The translations under genes were made by a program, and so were the position numbers. DNA of 55,202 bases, taken from NCBI RefSeq assembly GCF_013304735.1, contig NZ_JAAITI010000024.1, positions 1 to 55,202 on the forward strand, in the 5' to 3' direction. Below, one piece after another: positions 8,500 through 18,713 of the stretch. The number at the start of each line of letters is the position of its first letter. The first letter of the stretch is position 1. The notes under the pieces are model-generated. The model saw only the letters and a list, made by a program, of their open reading frames with translations. It made no database searches and was not told the origin of the DNA. Source of the DNA: Blautia luti (GTDB lineage Bacteria; Bacillota; Clostridia; Lachnospirales; Lachnospiraceae).

Positions 8500-9735
8500 A
8501 TGGACAATCACGAATTTGAAGACCTTGGAAAAAAGATTCAGGATATTGTAGATAATGCCGTGAATTCAAACAGCTACCATGAGCTGAGCCATACTATCAA
8601 CCAGACGGTAAATAAGGCAATTGATTCCGGAAGTGAGGCTCTGAAAAATGCCATGAATTCCGTATTTGAACCGGGAAATGATTCCCAGTTTCGAAAGAGA
8701 AGCTATACCTATCAGAGCCCCTATTATGGAAAAAGTAAAAAAGCGAAAGAGCAGGCCGCGAAGAAACAGACGGAGCTTCTTTATGGAAAAACAACCGGCG
8801 AAAATCTGAAAGGCATGATGATGGCAGTTTCCGGCGGAATCCTTTTAAGCGGTATGGGCCTTGGAGCCATGGTGCTTCTGATCTGGATGGGCCTTGGTCA
8901 TAGTGGTGCACTTGCGGCAGGGGTTCTTGGTGTGATGTGTGCAGGCGCGGCAGGTGGCGGTGCTCTTCTGGGGGCAGGAACCAGCCGTCTTGGTAGACTG
9001 GGGCGTTTTCAGAAATATATCCGTGCACTGGGAGACCATACTTACTGTAATTTCCAGAAACTTGCCCAGGCAGCAGGAAAGACAGAGAAATTTGTAAAAA
9101 AAGATATCAGCAGGATGATCGAGAAAGGCTGGTTCCTGGAAGGCCATGTAGATGCTGAAGGCACCTGTCTGATCACCAGCAATGAGACGTATCAGCAGTA
9201 TCTGGAAACGCAGAAACAGCTGGAACTCCGCAAACAGGAGGCAGATCCGAAAGTTCAGCTTGAAGAGAATATGAGCCCGGAGGCCCAGGAAGTTCTGAGA
9301 AAAGGAAATGAATTTCTGGTAAAGATTCGAAAGAGCAATGATGCCATTCCCGGAGAGGAGATTTCCGCGAAGATTTCCAGAATGGAACTGATCGTTCAGA
9401 AGATTTTTGAGCGTGCCGGAGAACATCCGGAGGTAATCCCGGATCTTAAGAAGCTGATGGATTATTATCTTCCTATGACGGTGAAACTTCTGGATGCCTA
9501 CGAAGATATGGACGGACAGCCTGTACAGGGCGAGAATATCACAGCTTCCAAGAAAGAGATTGAGGAAACCATTGATACACTGAATGTTGCTTTTGAAAAA
9601 CTTCTGGATTCCATATTCCGGGATACCGCCTGGGATGTATCTACGGATATTTCTGTGTTACATACGGTTCTGGCACAGGAAGGTCTGACAGAAGATGATT
9701 TCGAAAAAATGAAACAGAATGCGGAAATGAAATAA
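8500..9735 (+). CDS. XpaC-like 5-bromo-4-chloroindolyl phosphate hydrolysis family protein
   Basis: 411 residues. The N-terminal third is charged and Gln/Asn-rich. Two adjacent hydrophobic segments follow (about 106-130 and 135-155) with many Gly and Ala. The C-terminal half is a long charged, helical region. This layout and the position directly before a TelA homologue fit the XpaC family. The family name comes from a Bacillus phenotype on a chromogenic substrate; the enzymatic role is not proven. An AGGAG site precedes the ATG. The downstream partner begins after about 70 bases. Confidence 0.8.
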   Translation: MDNHEFEDLGKKIQDIVDNAVNSNSYHELSHTINQTVNKAIDSGSEALKNAMNSVFEPGNDSQFRKRSYTYQSPYYGKSKKAKEQAAKKQTELLYGKTTGENLKGMMMAVSGGILLSGMGLGAMVLLIWMGLGHSGALAAGVLGVMCAGAAGGGALLGAGTSRLGRLGRFQKYIRALGDHTYCNFQKLAQAAGKTEKFVKKDISRMIEKGWFLEGHVDAEGTCLITSNETYQQYLETQKQLELRKQEADPKVQLEENMSPEAQEVLRKGNEFLVKIRKSNDAIPGEEISAKISRMELIVQKIFERAGEHPEVIPDLKKLMDYYLPMTVKLLDAYEDMDGQPVQGENITASKKEIEETIDTLNVAFEKLLDSIFRDTAWDVSTDISVLHTVLAQEGLTEDDFEKMKQNAEMK

Positions 9736-9805
9736 GTACAACGAGCAGATGAGAAAACAAATCGCAGATGACTGCCGGAAGGTACAGCTGATTAAGGAGA
9801 AGATT

Positions 9806-10954
9806 ATGGGAGAAGAATTTAAGGACTTTGAGGTGGAAGCCCCGGTGCTGACTCTGGAACCGGATCTTACAGAAGAAAAAGAAGAAATTGCGGCAAAAGA
9901 ACCGGAGAAACCGCAGGAACCTGCAGTGGAGGAACCGGTGTTATCTCCTCAGGAACAGAAAATCGTAGAAGATTTTGCGGCAAAGATCGATATTGAAAAT
10001 ACGAACCAGATCCTCCAGTATGGAGCTGGTACGCAGAAAAAAATGGCAGATTTTTCTGATGCGGCACTGGTAAATGTGAAGACCCAGGATCTTGGAGAGG
10101 TGGGAGAGCTGCTTGCAAATGTGGTAGGAGAACTGAAAGATTTTGATGCCACAGAAGAAAAGGGACTCTTCGGTTTCTTCAAAAAACAGACAGCGAAGGT
10201 GGAAACCCTGAAAAACCGTTACACAAAAGCCGAGGGAAATGTGGCGAAGATCACAGAAGCTCTGGAGCAGCACCAGATGCGTCTGATGAAGGATTCTGCA
10301 GTACTGGATAAGATGTATGAGCAGAACCTGGCATATTTTAAAGAACTTTCCATGTATATCCTTGCGGGCAAAAAGAAACTTAAGGAACTCCGGGAAGGAA
10401 AGCTTATGGAGCTTCATCAGAAGGCAGCGGCAAGCGGACTTCCAGAAGACGCCCAGGCAGCCAATGATCTGGAAAACAAGTGTGATCGTTTTGAGAAGAA
10501 GCTTCATGATCTGGAGCTGACAAGAACCATTTCCATGCAGACAGCACCACAGATCCGTATGATCCAGAACAATGACACCACCATGATCGAGAAGATCCAG
10601 ACCACCATTGTAAATACCATTCCCCTCTGGAAAAGCCAGATGGTGCTGGCTCTCGGAATCGCACATTCCACGGAAGCCGCACAGGCACAGCGACAGGTTA
10701 CAGATCTTACCAATGAGCTTTTGAAGAAAAACGCGGAAACTCTCCACCTGGCATCTGTGGAAACAGCAAAGGAGTCCGAGCGTGGCATCGTAGATATTGA
10801 AACTCTGAAAAAGACCAATCAGGAGCTGATCCAGACACTGGATGATGTGATGAAGATCCAGCAGGAGGGCCGTGAGAAACGTCAGGCAGCAGAAGCAGAT
10901 ATGAGACGTATGGAAAATGAGCTGAAAACAAAACTGCTGGAGATCCGGCGTTAA
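9806..10954 (+). CDS. TelA-like toxic anion resistance family protein
   Basis: 382 residues from the ATG at 9806, which has the AAGGAGA site; an upstream in-frame ATG at 9749 lacks one and is less likely. An acidic, Pro/Glu-rich N-terminus is followed by long helices that look coiled-coil, including KTLGLFGFFKK-like GLFGFFKKQ near residue 115. Family members are called tellurite or toxic-anion resistance proteins, but in most bacteria the role is unclear and probably envelope stress. It is paired with the preceding XpaC-like gene, a common arrangement in Firmicutes. Confidence 0.85.
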   Translation: MGEEFKDFEVEAPVLTLEPDLTEEKEEIAAKEPEKPQEPAVEEPVLSPQEQKIVEDFAAKIDIENTNQILQYGAGTQKKMADFSDAALVNVKTQDLGEVGELLANVVGELKDFDATEEKGLFGFFKKQTAKVETLKNRYTKAEGNVAKITEALEQHQMRLMKDSAVLDKMYEQNLAYFKELSMYILAGKKKLKELREGKLMELHQKAAASGLPEDAQAANDLENKCDRFEKKLHDLELTRTISMQTAPQIRMIQNNDTTMIEKIQTTIVNTIPLWKSQMVLALGIAHSTEAAQAQRQVTDLTNELLKKNAETLHLASVETAKESERGIVDIETLKKTNQELIQTLDDVMKIQQEGREKRQAAEADMRRMENELKTKLLEIRR

Positions 10955-10983
10955 GCGTAAGAGCGAAAAGATAGTTCAGAGAG

Positions 10984-11016
10984 GAAAGGCAGGGCGTTTG
11001 AAGACACCTGCCTTTC
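10984..11016 (+). other. Perfect 10-bp hairpin before ispG
   Basis: GAAAGGCAGG (10984-10993) pairs perfectly with CCTGCCTTTC (11007-11016) around a 13-base loop. No T-run follows, so it is not a standard terminator. It may stabilise or separate the telA and ispG parts of the transcript. Confidence 0.55.
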
Positions 11017-11038
11017 AGGATTCATAAAGGAGATTTTT

Positions 11039-12103
11039 ATGTACAGAGATCATACAAAAGTAATAAAAATTGGAAACCGTGTTATCGGAGGAGGAAATCC
11101 GATCCTTATCCAGTCCATGACCAATACAAAAACTGAAGATGTGGAAGCAACCGTTGCGCAGATCCTTTCCCTGGAAAAAGCAGGCTGTGATATTATCCGC
11201 TGTGCAGTTCCGACCATGGAAGCTGCGAAAGCTTTGTCCCGGATCAAAAAACAGATCCATATTCCGCTGGTTGCGGACATTCATTTTGATTACCGTCTTG
11301 CCATTGCAGCTATGGAAAACGGTGCAGACAAGATCCGTATCAACCCGGGAAATATCGGTTCAAAAGAGAGGATCCAGGCAGTTGTAGATACTGCAAAGGA
11401 ACGGAATATCCCTATCCGCGTAGGCGTGAACAGTGGTTCTCTCGAAAAAGAACTGGTGGAAAAATATCACGGTGTCACAGCAGAGGGCCTTGTGGAGAGC
11501 GCCCTTGATAAAGTACGCATCATTGAAGAGATGGGTTACGATAATCTGGTGATCAGTATCAAATCTTCCGATGTCCTTATGTGTGCAAAAGCCCATGAGC
11601 TGATCGCAAAACAGACACAGTATCCGCTTCACGTGGGAATTACAGAAGCAGGAACCCTGTACTCCGGAAATATCAAATCAGCCATTGGCCTTGGAATCAT
11701 TCTGTATCAGGGAATCGGTGATACCATCCGTGTTTCCCTGACCGGTGCGCCGCTGGAGGAAGTGAAATCAGCCAAAAGGATCCTGAAAACACTGGGACTC
11801 CGTAAAGGCGGGGTGGAAGTTGTTTCCTGTCCGACCTGCGGAAGAACCAAGATCGATCTGATCGGCCTTGCAAATCAGGTAGAAACCATGGTTCAGGATA
11901 TTCCTCTTGATATCAAGGTTGCGGTTATGGGATGTGTAGTAAACGGTCCTGGAGAGGCAAAAGAGGCAGATCTCGGAATTGCGGGAGGCGATGGTGTCGG
12001 CCTTCTGATCAAACATGGAGAGGTTGTAAAGAAAGTACCGGAGACGGAACTTCTGGATACACTTCGCCAGGAACTTCTTACCTGGAATGAACAGGAGTCA
12101 TAA
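11039..12103 (+). CDS. ispG: 4-hydroxy-3-methylbut-2-en-1-yl diphosphate synthase
   Basis: 354 residues, the normal size for bacterial GcpE/IspG. It converts MEcPP to HMBPP in the MEP isoprenoid pathway and carries a 4Fe-4S cluster. The three cluster cysteines are Cys264 and Cys267 (CPTCGR) and Cys299 (MGCVVNGPGEA). The N-terminal block VIGGGNPILIQSMTNT is typical. An AGGAG site precedes the ATG. Its stop codon overlaps the polC start by one base, so translation is coupled. The dxr and rseP genes often found upstream in relatives are not here. Confidence 0.97.
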   Translation: MYRDHTKVIKIGNRVIGGGNPILIQSMTNTKTEDVEATVAQILSLEKAGCDIIRCAVPTMEAAKALSRIKKQIHIPLVADIHFDYRLAIAAMENGADKIRINPGNIGSKERIQAVVDTAKERNIPIRVGVNSGSLEKELVEKYHGVTAEGLVESALDKVRIIEEMGYDNLVISIKSSDVLMCAKAHELIAKQTQYPLHVGITEAGTLYSGNIKSAIGLGIILYQGIGDTIRVSLTGAPLEEVKSAKRILKTLGLRKGGVEVVSCPTCGRTKIDLIGLANQVETMVQDIPLDIKVAVMGCVVNGPGEAKEADLGIAGGDGVGLLIKHGEVVKKVPETELLDTLRQELLTWNEQES

Positions 12104-15100
12104 TGGAGAAAGATTTTTTTGACGTATTTCCTCATCTGAAAGTAAAAAAAGAGCTGGAAGAACTTCTGGACATGGTATTTGTGACAAAAGTTTCCATGAA
12201 TCCGGGAAGAACGCATCTGAGGGTATATATCGAAAGCAGCCGCTGGATCCACAAGAAAAATATCTTTGCCCTGGAAGATGAGATTGAACGGCAGTGTTTT
12301 CCGGGAATTCCCATGACTGTTACCGTTGTGGAAAAATTTCATCTTTCCGAGCAGTACACACCGGAGAATTTCCTGGAAAGCTACCGTTCCAGTATGGAGT
12401 TGGAGCTGCGCAGCTACAATATGCTGGAGTACAATCTGTTCCGCAGAGCAAAGCTTACGTTTACCGGAAAGGATGCCATGCGTATGGAACTTCCGGATAC
12501 GGTGATCTCCAGGCAGAAGAGCGAAATCCTCATCGAATACTTTCATAAAGTTTTCTGTGAACGATGTGGGATGGATCTGAAAGTAGACCTGGATTTTGTG
12601 GAGGCGAAAGAGAGTAAATACCGGAAAAATGCCGCACTTCAGATCAAACAGGAAGTGGAGAATGTTCTGAAACATGCCAAACTCGGCGGAGATCAGGAGA
12701 GTGAACCGAAGCAGGAGGAAGCAGCCAAAGAAGAGACGAAGAAAGCTTCCGGAGAGAAAAAGGGAGAAAAAGCATCGGAGAAGAAATCCTTTGACCGGAA
12801 ACAGCAGAAAGGCCAGAAGGGTGATTTCCGCAGCGGGTTCGGATTCCGTAGAGACAGCAATCCAGATGTGGTTTACGGCAGGGATTTTGACGGAGAGCCG
12901 ATTCCACTGGAGGGTATCACCGGAGAGATGGGAGAAGTTATCATCCGCTGCCAGGTTATGGATGTGGAAGCCCGTGAGATCCGAAATGAAAAAACGATCC
13001 TGATCTTTCCGGTGACCGATTTTACGGACAGTATTGTTGTGAAGATGTTCCTGCGTAACGAGCAGGTTCCGGAAGTGACGGAAAGTGTAAAAAAAGGTGC
13101 GTTCCTGAAACTGAAAGGTGTTACCACCATTGACCGTTTTGACAGCGAGCTGACCATCGGAAATATTACAGGTATCAAGAAAATTGCCAATTTTACCAGT
13201 TCGAGAATGGATACCAGTCCTCAGAAACGTGTGGAACTTCACTGCCATACCAAGATGAGCGACATGGATGGTGTCACCGATGCCAAGGCGCTGGTAAAAC
13301 GTGCCTATGAGTGGGGCCATAAGGCTATCGCTATCACCGATCATGGTGTGGTGCAGTCTTTCCCTGAGGCAAACCATTGCTTTGATGCCTGGGGAGGCTG
13401 TGTTCCCAAAGAGTCTGATTTCAAGGTGCTCTATGGCATGGAGGCTTATCTTGTGGATGACCTGAAAGGTATGGTCACCAATTCCAAAGGACAGCGGCTG
13501 GACAGTGATTTTGTTGTTTTTGATATTGAGACAACGGGATTCTCGGCACTGACCTGCAAGATTATTGAGATCGGTGCGGTAAAAGTGGAGAAGGGACAGA
13601 TCACGGACCGTTTTTCCACCTTTGTAAATCCGGAAGTGCCCATTCCGTTCCGTATTGAACAGCTGACAAGCATCAATGATTCCATGGTTCTGGATGCGCC
13701 TACCATAGAGGAAGTGCTGCCGAAATTCCTGGAATTCTGTGAGGGCTGCGTGATGGTGGCCCATAATGCGGACTTTGATATGAGCTTTATCATTGAAAAC
13801 TGCAAACGACAGGGAATCCCGGATGATTTTACCTATGTGGATACAGTAGGTATGGCCAGATTCCTTCTTCCTGCCCTGAACCGTTTTAAGCTGGATACCG
13901 TAGCCAAGGCAGTAGGTGTTTCCCTGGATCATCACCACAGAGCGGTGGATGATGCGGCATGTACCGCGGAGATTTTTGTGCGGTTTGTAAAGATGCTGGA
14001 AGAAAGAGATATTTTTGACGTGGATGAGATGAACAGCCAGGGTGCGGTTTCACCGGATACCATCCGGAAACTGCCTACCTATCATGCCATTGTTTTTGCA
14101 AGGAACGAAACAGGAAGGATCAATTTGTACAAACTGGTAAGCCAGTCCCATTTAAAGTACTATCACAGACGACCCAGAGTCCCAAAAAGCGTACTGAAAA
14201 AATACAGAGATGGCCTTCTGGTGGGAAGTGCCTGCGAGGCAGGAGAACTTTATCAGGCACTTCTTCGCAATGTACCGGATCAGGAGATCGCCAGACTGGT
14301 GAACTTCTATGATTATCTGGAGATCCAGCCACTGGGAAACAATGCGTTCATGCTTGCAGATGAGAAGCACGATATGATCAATTCCGAGGAAGATTTAAAA
14401 GAGATAAACCGGAAGATCGTAAAACTTGGCGAACAGTTCAAAAAGCCGGTAGTTGCCACCTGCGATGTGCATTTCATGGATCCTCAGGATGAGGTTTACC
14501 GCCGGATTATCATGGCAGGAAACGGATTTTCCGATGCAGATAACCAGGCACCGCTTTACCTTCGTACAACGGAGGAAATGCTGGAGGAATTTTCCTATCT
14601 GGGAAGTGAAAAAGCAGAAGAAGTGGTCATTACCAATACCAACAAGATCGCGGATATGATCGAGAAGATCTCGCCGATCCATCCGGATAAATTTCCGCCG
14701 GTCATTGAAAACTCCGAGCAGGATCTTAAGAATATCTGTTTCACAAAAGCCCACGAAATGTACGGAGATCCGCTTCCGAAGATCGTGGAGGACCGTCTGG
14801 ACCGGGAGCTGAACTCCATTATCTCCAATGGTTATGCGGTGATGTATATCATTGCACAGAAACTGGTATGGAAATCCAATGAGGATGGTTATCTGGTAGG
14901 TTCCCGAGGTTCGGTAGGTTCTTCCCTGGCAGCGACTATGTCCGGTATCACGGAGGTAAATCCTCTGCCGCCGCATTATCTCTGTCCGAATCCGGACTGT
15001 AAATACAGCGATTTTGATTCTCCGGAGGTAAAAAAATACGCAGGTATGGCAGGGTGTGACATGCCGGATAAGATCTGCCCGAAATGTGGCACCAAGATGA

Positions 15101-16596
15101 ACAAAGAAGGATTTGATATCCCGTTTGAGACATTCCTTGGTTTCAAAGGAGATAAGGAGCCGGATATCGACCTGAACTTTTCCGGAGAATACCAGGCCAA
15201 TGCTCACCGGTATACGGAGGTTATCTTCGGAAAAGGCCAGACATTCAAGGCAGGAACCATTGGTACCCTTGCGGAAAAGACCGCATTTGGTTATGTGAAG
15301 AATTATTATGAAGAGCGGGGACAGCACAAGCGTTACTGTGAGATCAACCGTATTGTGCAGGGTTGCACCGGCGTCCGTCGTACTACGGGCCAGCATCCGG
15401 GAGGAATCATCGTACTGCCCATGGGTGAGGAGATCGAGAAATTTACGCCTGTGCAGCATCCGGCCAATGATGTAAACAGCGATATCATTACCACACATTT
15501 TGATTACCATTCTATTGACGGAAACCTTCTGAAGCTTGATATACTGGGACACGATGATCCGACCATGATTCGTATGCTGGAGGATCTTACTGGCATCAGT
15601 GCGAGAACGGTTCCACTGGATCAGAGAGATGTCATGTCCCTGTTTGCAGGAACTCAGGCCCTGGGGATCAGCCCGGAAGATATTGGCGGCTGTAAGCTTG
15701 GATGCCTGGGGATCCCGGAGTTTGGTACGGATTTTGCCATGCAGATGTTAATTGATACCAAGCCGAAATATTTTTCCGACCTGGTACGTATTGCGGGACT
15801 TTCTCATGGTACGGACGTATGGCTTGGAAATGCCCAGGTACTGATTCAGAACGGAACGGCGACCATTTCCACCGCGATCTGTACGCGAGATGATATTATG
15901 ATCTACCTTATTGGAAAAGGGGTGGAAAGCGGTCTGGCATTTACCATCATGGAGAGTGTCCGTAAAGGAAAAGGTCTCCGTGACGAATGGATCCAGACTA
16001 TGAAAGATCATGATGTTCCGGACTGGTATATCTGGTCCTGCAAGCTGATCAAGTATATGTTCCCGAAGGCCCATGCGGCGGCCTACGTTATGATGGCCTA
16101 CCGTATCGCCTGGTATAAAGTGTTTCATCCGCTGGCATATTATGCGGCATTTTTCAGTATCCGTGCCACATCTTTTTCCTATGAACTGATGTGTATGGGA
16201 AAAGAACGCCTGGAATATTATATGGCAGAGATCCGCAAAAAAGGCGATGAGGCATCCAAGAAGGAGCAGGATACACTGAAGGATATGAGAATCGTACAGG
16301 AGATGTACGCCAGAGGTTTTGATTTTGTGCCCATTGACCTTTATAAAGCAAAGGCCCACCGGTTCCAGATCATTGGAAATAAACTGATGCCTGCGCTGGA
16401 TACCATAGAGGGTCTTGGAGATAAGGCGGCAGAGGCTGTGGTAGATGCAGCCGCGAAGGGAAAATTTCTTTCCAAGGATGATTTCCGCGACCGCACCAAA
16501 GTCAGCAAGACCGTTATCGATCTGATGGATGATCTGGATCTGTTCGGAGACATTCCACAGTCCAATCAGATGTCACTGTTTGATTTTACGGGTTGA
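12103..16596 (+). CDS. polC: DNA polymerase III alpha subunit, Gram-positive PolC type
   Basis: 1497 residues. It is the main replicative polymerase of low-GC Gram-positives. Domains in order: N-terminal domain (1-180), a Lys/Glu-rich linker (about 200-245), OB fold (about 265-365), PHP domain (about 376 on, HCHTKMSDMDGV), an inserted DEDD 3'-5' exonuclease (about 467-630, VVFDIETTGFSA), the rest of PHP, then the catalytic core. A four-cysteine zinc site lies near 959-990 (CPNPDC to CPKCGT). The palm motif EPDIDLNFSG lies near 1020. The C-terminus ends SNQMSLFDFTG, resembling a beta-clamp-binding motif (QMSLFDF). It is fused translationally to ispG by an ATAATG overlap. Confidence 0.98.
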   Translation: MEKDFFDVFPHLKVKKELEELLDMVFVTKVSMNPGRTHLRVYIESSRWIHKKNIFALEDEIERQCFPGIPMTVTVVEKFHLSEQYTPENFLESYRSSMELELRSYNMLEYNLFRRAKLTFTGKDAMRMELPDTVISRQKSEILIEYFHKVFCERCGMDLKVDLDFVEAKESKYRKNAALQIKQEVENVLKHAKLGGDQESEPKQEEAAKEETKKASGEKKGEKASEKKSFDRKQQKGQKGDFRSGFGFRRDSNPDVVYGRDFDGEPIPLEGITGEMGEVIIRCQVMDVEAREIRNEKTILIFPVTDFTDSIVVKMFLRNEQVPEVTESVKKGAFLKLKGVTTIDRFDSELTIGNITGIKKIANFTSSRMDTSPQKRVELHCHTKMSDMDGVTDAKALVKRAYEWGHKAIAITDHGVVQSFPEANHCFDAWGGCVPKESDFKVLYGMEAYLVDDLKGMVTNSKGQRLDSDFVVFDIETTGFSALTCKIIEIGAVKVEKGQITDRFSTFVNPEVPIPFRIEQLTSINDSMVLDAPTIEEVLPKFLEFCEGCVMVAHNADFDMSFIIENCKRQGIPDDFTYVDTVGMARFLLPALNRFKLDTVAKAVGVSLDHHHRAVDDAACTAEIFVRFVKMLEERDIFDVDEMNSQGAVSPDTIRKLPTYHAIVFARNETGRINLYKLVSQSHLKYYHRRPRVPKSVLKKYRDGLLVGSACEAGELYQALLRNVPDQEIARLVNFYDYLEIQPLGNNAFMLADEKHDMINSEEDLKEINRKIVKLGEQFKKPVVATCDVHFMDPQDEVYRRIIMAGNGFSDADNQAPLYLRTTEEMLEEFSYLGSEKAEEVVITNTNKIADMIEKISPIHPDKFPPVIENSEQDLKNICFTKAHEMYGDPLPKIVEDRLDRELNSIISNGYAVMYIIAQKLVWKSNEDGYLVGSRGSVGSSLAATMSGITEVNPLPPHYLCPNPDCKYSDFDSPEVKKYAGMAGCDMPDKICPKCGTKMNKEGFDIPFETFLGFKGDKEPDIDLNFSGEYQANAHRYTEVIFGKGQTFKAGTIGTLAEKTAFGYVKNYYEERGQHKRYCEINRIVQGCTGVRRTTGQHPGGIIVLPMGEEIEKFTPVQHPANDVNSDIITTHFDYHSIDGNLLKLDILGHDDPTMIRMLEDLTGISARTVPLDQRDVMSLFAGTQALGISPEDIGGCKLGCLGIPEFGTDFAMQMLIDTKPKYFSDLVRIAGLSHGTDVWLGNAQVLIQNGTATISTAICTRDDIMIYLIGKGVESGLAFTIMESVRKGKGLRDEWIQTMKDHDVPDWYIWSCKLIKYMFPKAHAAAYVMMAYRIAWYKVFHPLAYYAAFFSIRATSFSYELMCMGKERLEYYMAEIRKKGDEASKKEQDTLKDMRIVQEMYARGFDFVPIDLYKAKAHRFQIIGNKLMPALDTIEGLGDKAAEAVVDAAAKGKFLSKDDFRDRTKVSKTVIDLMDDLDLFGDIPQSNQMSLFDFTG

Positions 16597-16630
16597 TATA
16601 TGACACCGGAAGGGCTTACAATAAATAAAA

Positions 16631-16666
16631 ATGTTGCCATTTCTCTTAACGGGAGATATGGCAGCG
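16631..16666 (+). other. Stem-loop between polC and fbp
   Basis: GTTGCCAT-TCTC pairs with GGAGATATGGCAGC around TTAACG. No T-run follows. It may be an mRNA processing or stability element in the 98-base gap. Confidence 0.4.
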
Positions 16667-16694
16667 AGAACTCCCAGGAGGATATCAAAATAAT

Positions 16695-18653
16695 ATGAAA
16701 AAAGAAGAATTAAGATACCTGCAGCGACTTGCGGAGCTGTATCCTACCATAGCAAAAGCTTCAACAGAGATCATCAATCTGCAGTCTATATTAAACCTCC
16801 CGAAAGGTACCGAACATTTCATGTCGGACATCCACGGAGAGTATGATGCATTTTCCCATGTTCTTCGAAATGGTTCCGGCGCTGTGCGTAAAAAGATTGA
16901 TGATGTGTTTGGACATACCTTAAGTAACAGCGACAAACGTTCTCTTGCCACACTGATCTATTATCCCAAGGAAAAGATGGAAGTTGTGAAAAAGCATGAA
17001 GAAGATATGGAGAACTGGTACAAGATCACCCTTTATCGTCTGATCGAAGTGTGCAAGACAACGGCATCCAAATATACCCGATCCAAGGTGCGTAAAGCAC
17101 TCCCGGCGGATTATGCCTATGTGATCGAGGAGCTGATCACAGAAAAAGCGGAAGTCCTGGACAAAGAGGCATATTACGATGCTATCGTCAACACCATCAT
17201 TGAGATCGGCAGGGCAGAGAATTTTATCATTGCCCTGGCAGAACTGATCCAGCGTCTGGTTGTGGATCATCTTCATGTTTTGGGAGATATTTATGATCGA
17301 GGTCCGGGCCCGCATTTTATCATGGACCGTCTGATGAAATACCACTCTCTGGATATCCAGTGGGGAAATCACGATGTAGTCTGGATGGGTGCTGCCACAG
17401 GCCAGAAAGCCTGCATTGCAACCGTGATCCGAAACAGTATCCGCTACCGGAACATGGATATCTTGGAGGACGGATATGGAATCAATCTCATGCCGCTGGC
17501 AACCTTTGCAATGGAAGCTTATAAAGATGATCCCTGCACTGTTTTTGAGATGAAGGGAGATGCCAATAATTACAGCATTCTGGAAGAAGAGCTTGGTAGG
17601 AAGATGCACAAAGCTATCGCTATTATCCAGTTTAAACTGGAAGGCCAGCTGATCCGCCGGCACAAAGAGTTCCATATGGAAAACCGGTGCCTGCTTCAGA
17701 GGATCGATCCGAAAAAGGGAACGATCACACTTCCGGACGGAAAAGAATATCCGTTGACCGATACATATTTTCCTACGATCGACTGGAAAAAGCCATATGA
17801 ACTTACCCCAGAGGAAAAAGATGTGATGGAACGCCTGGATTCCGCGTTCCGTAACTGCGAGAAACTGCAGAACCATGTGCGTCTTCTTCTGGATAAGGGA
17901 GGCCTTTACAAGACTTACAACGGAAATCTTCTGTTTCACGGAAGCATTCCTCTCAATGAAGACGGAAGCCTGAAGGAAGTCCAGATCTATGGAAAAACCT
18001 ACAAGGGAAAAGAGCTCTACGATGTGCTGGAGACCTATGTGCGCCGGGCATTTTTCTCTGTCAATGAAGACGAAAAGCGTAAAGGCAGGGATATCATGTG
18101 GTATATCTGGGCCGCCCCAAATTCTCCTTTATTTGGGAAAGACAAGATGACCACTTTTGAGCGTTATTTTATTAAAGATAAGGAAACGCATAAAGAAACA
18201 AAAAATGCTTACTATCATCTTCTGGAAAACGAGGAAGTTGTAGACAATCTGCTCCGTGAATTCGGACTGGATCCGGAAAAAGGCCATATCATCAACGGCC
18301 ATGTGCCGGTTCACCAGAGCGAAGGAGAGAGCCCTGTAAAATGCAATGGAAAAGTTCTTGTCATTGACGGCGGTTTTTCCAGACCATATCAGAAAGTTAC
18401 GGGAATTGCCGGTTATACACTGGTCTATAACTCCTATGGACTGATCCTGTCTGCTCATGAGCCTTTTACTTCCGCAGAAGAGGCAGTAGCCAAGGAACAG
18501 GATATTGTTTCCAACCGGGTGGCAGTTCATTACAATAACAAACGTACACTGGTAGGAGATACGGATACAGGAGCTGCTCTGAAGGAGAGGATCGGGGAGT
18601 TGATCCAGCTTTTGGAAGCTTACAGAAAAGGTATCATCAAAGAGAAAAAATAA
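16695..18653 (+). CDS. fbp: Fructose-1,6-bisphosphatase, class III
   Basis: 652 residues, the size of the Firmicutes-specific class III enzyme. It removes the 1-phosphate of fructose-1,6-bisphosphate in gluconeogenesis. Metallophosphatase motifs are visible: SDIHGEYDAF near residue 40, LGDIYDRGPGP near 195, WGNHDVVWMG near 215 and NGHVPVH near 535. It is related to the calcineurin-like fold and unrelated to class I or II enzymes. An AGGAGG site lies 11 bases before the ATG. It is 98 bases after polC and may be read from the same transcript. Confidence 0.97.
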   Translation: MKKEELRYLQRLAELYPTIAKASTEIINLQSILNLPKGTEHFMSDIHGEYDAFSHVLRNGSGAVRKKIDDVFGHTLSNSDKRSLATLIYYPKEKMEVVKKHEEDMENWYKITLYRLIEVCKTTASKYTRSKVRKALPADYAYVIEELITEKAEVLDKEAYYDAIVNTIIEIGRAENFIIALAELIQRLVVDHLHVLGDIYDRGPGPHFIMDRLMKYHSLDIQWGNHDVVWMGAATGQKACIATVIRNSIRYRNMDILEDGYGINLMPLATFAMEAYKDDPCTVFEMKGDANNYSILEEELGRKMHKAIAIIQFKLEGQLIRRHKEFHMENRCLLQRIDPKKGTITLPDGKEYPLTDTYFPTIDWKKPYELTPEEKDVMERLDSAFRNCEKLQNHVRLLLDKGGLYKTYNGNLLFHGSIPLNEDGSLKEVQIYGKTYKGKELYDVLETYVRRAFFSVNEDEKRKGRDIMWYIWAAPNSPLFGKDKMTTFERYFIKDKETHKETKNAYYHLLENEEVVDNLLREFGLDPEKGHIINGHVPVHQSEGESPVKCNGKVLVIDGGFSRPYQKVTGIAGYTLVYNSYGLILSAHEPFTSAEEAVAKEQDIVSNRVAVHYNNKRTLVGDTDTGAALKERIGELIQLLEAYRKGIIKEKK

Positions 18654-18713
18654 GTGAAAATGCGAAGTACACAGACAGTTTATCCTATGCTATAGTAAAC
18701 AGAGGTGATGCAG

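Noticed and set aside
11893..13938. A 681-codon open frame on minus opposite polC and ispG
   Set aside because: Mirrors the polC and ispG genes in full; no ribosome site, no recognisable domains, and Phe/His/Ile-rich composition of a shadow frame.
14395..15552. A 385-codon open frame on minus within polC
   Set aside because: Shadow of the polC catalytic region without its own start signals or domains.
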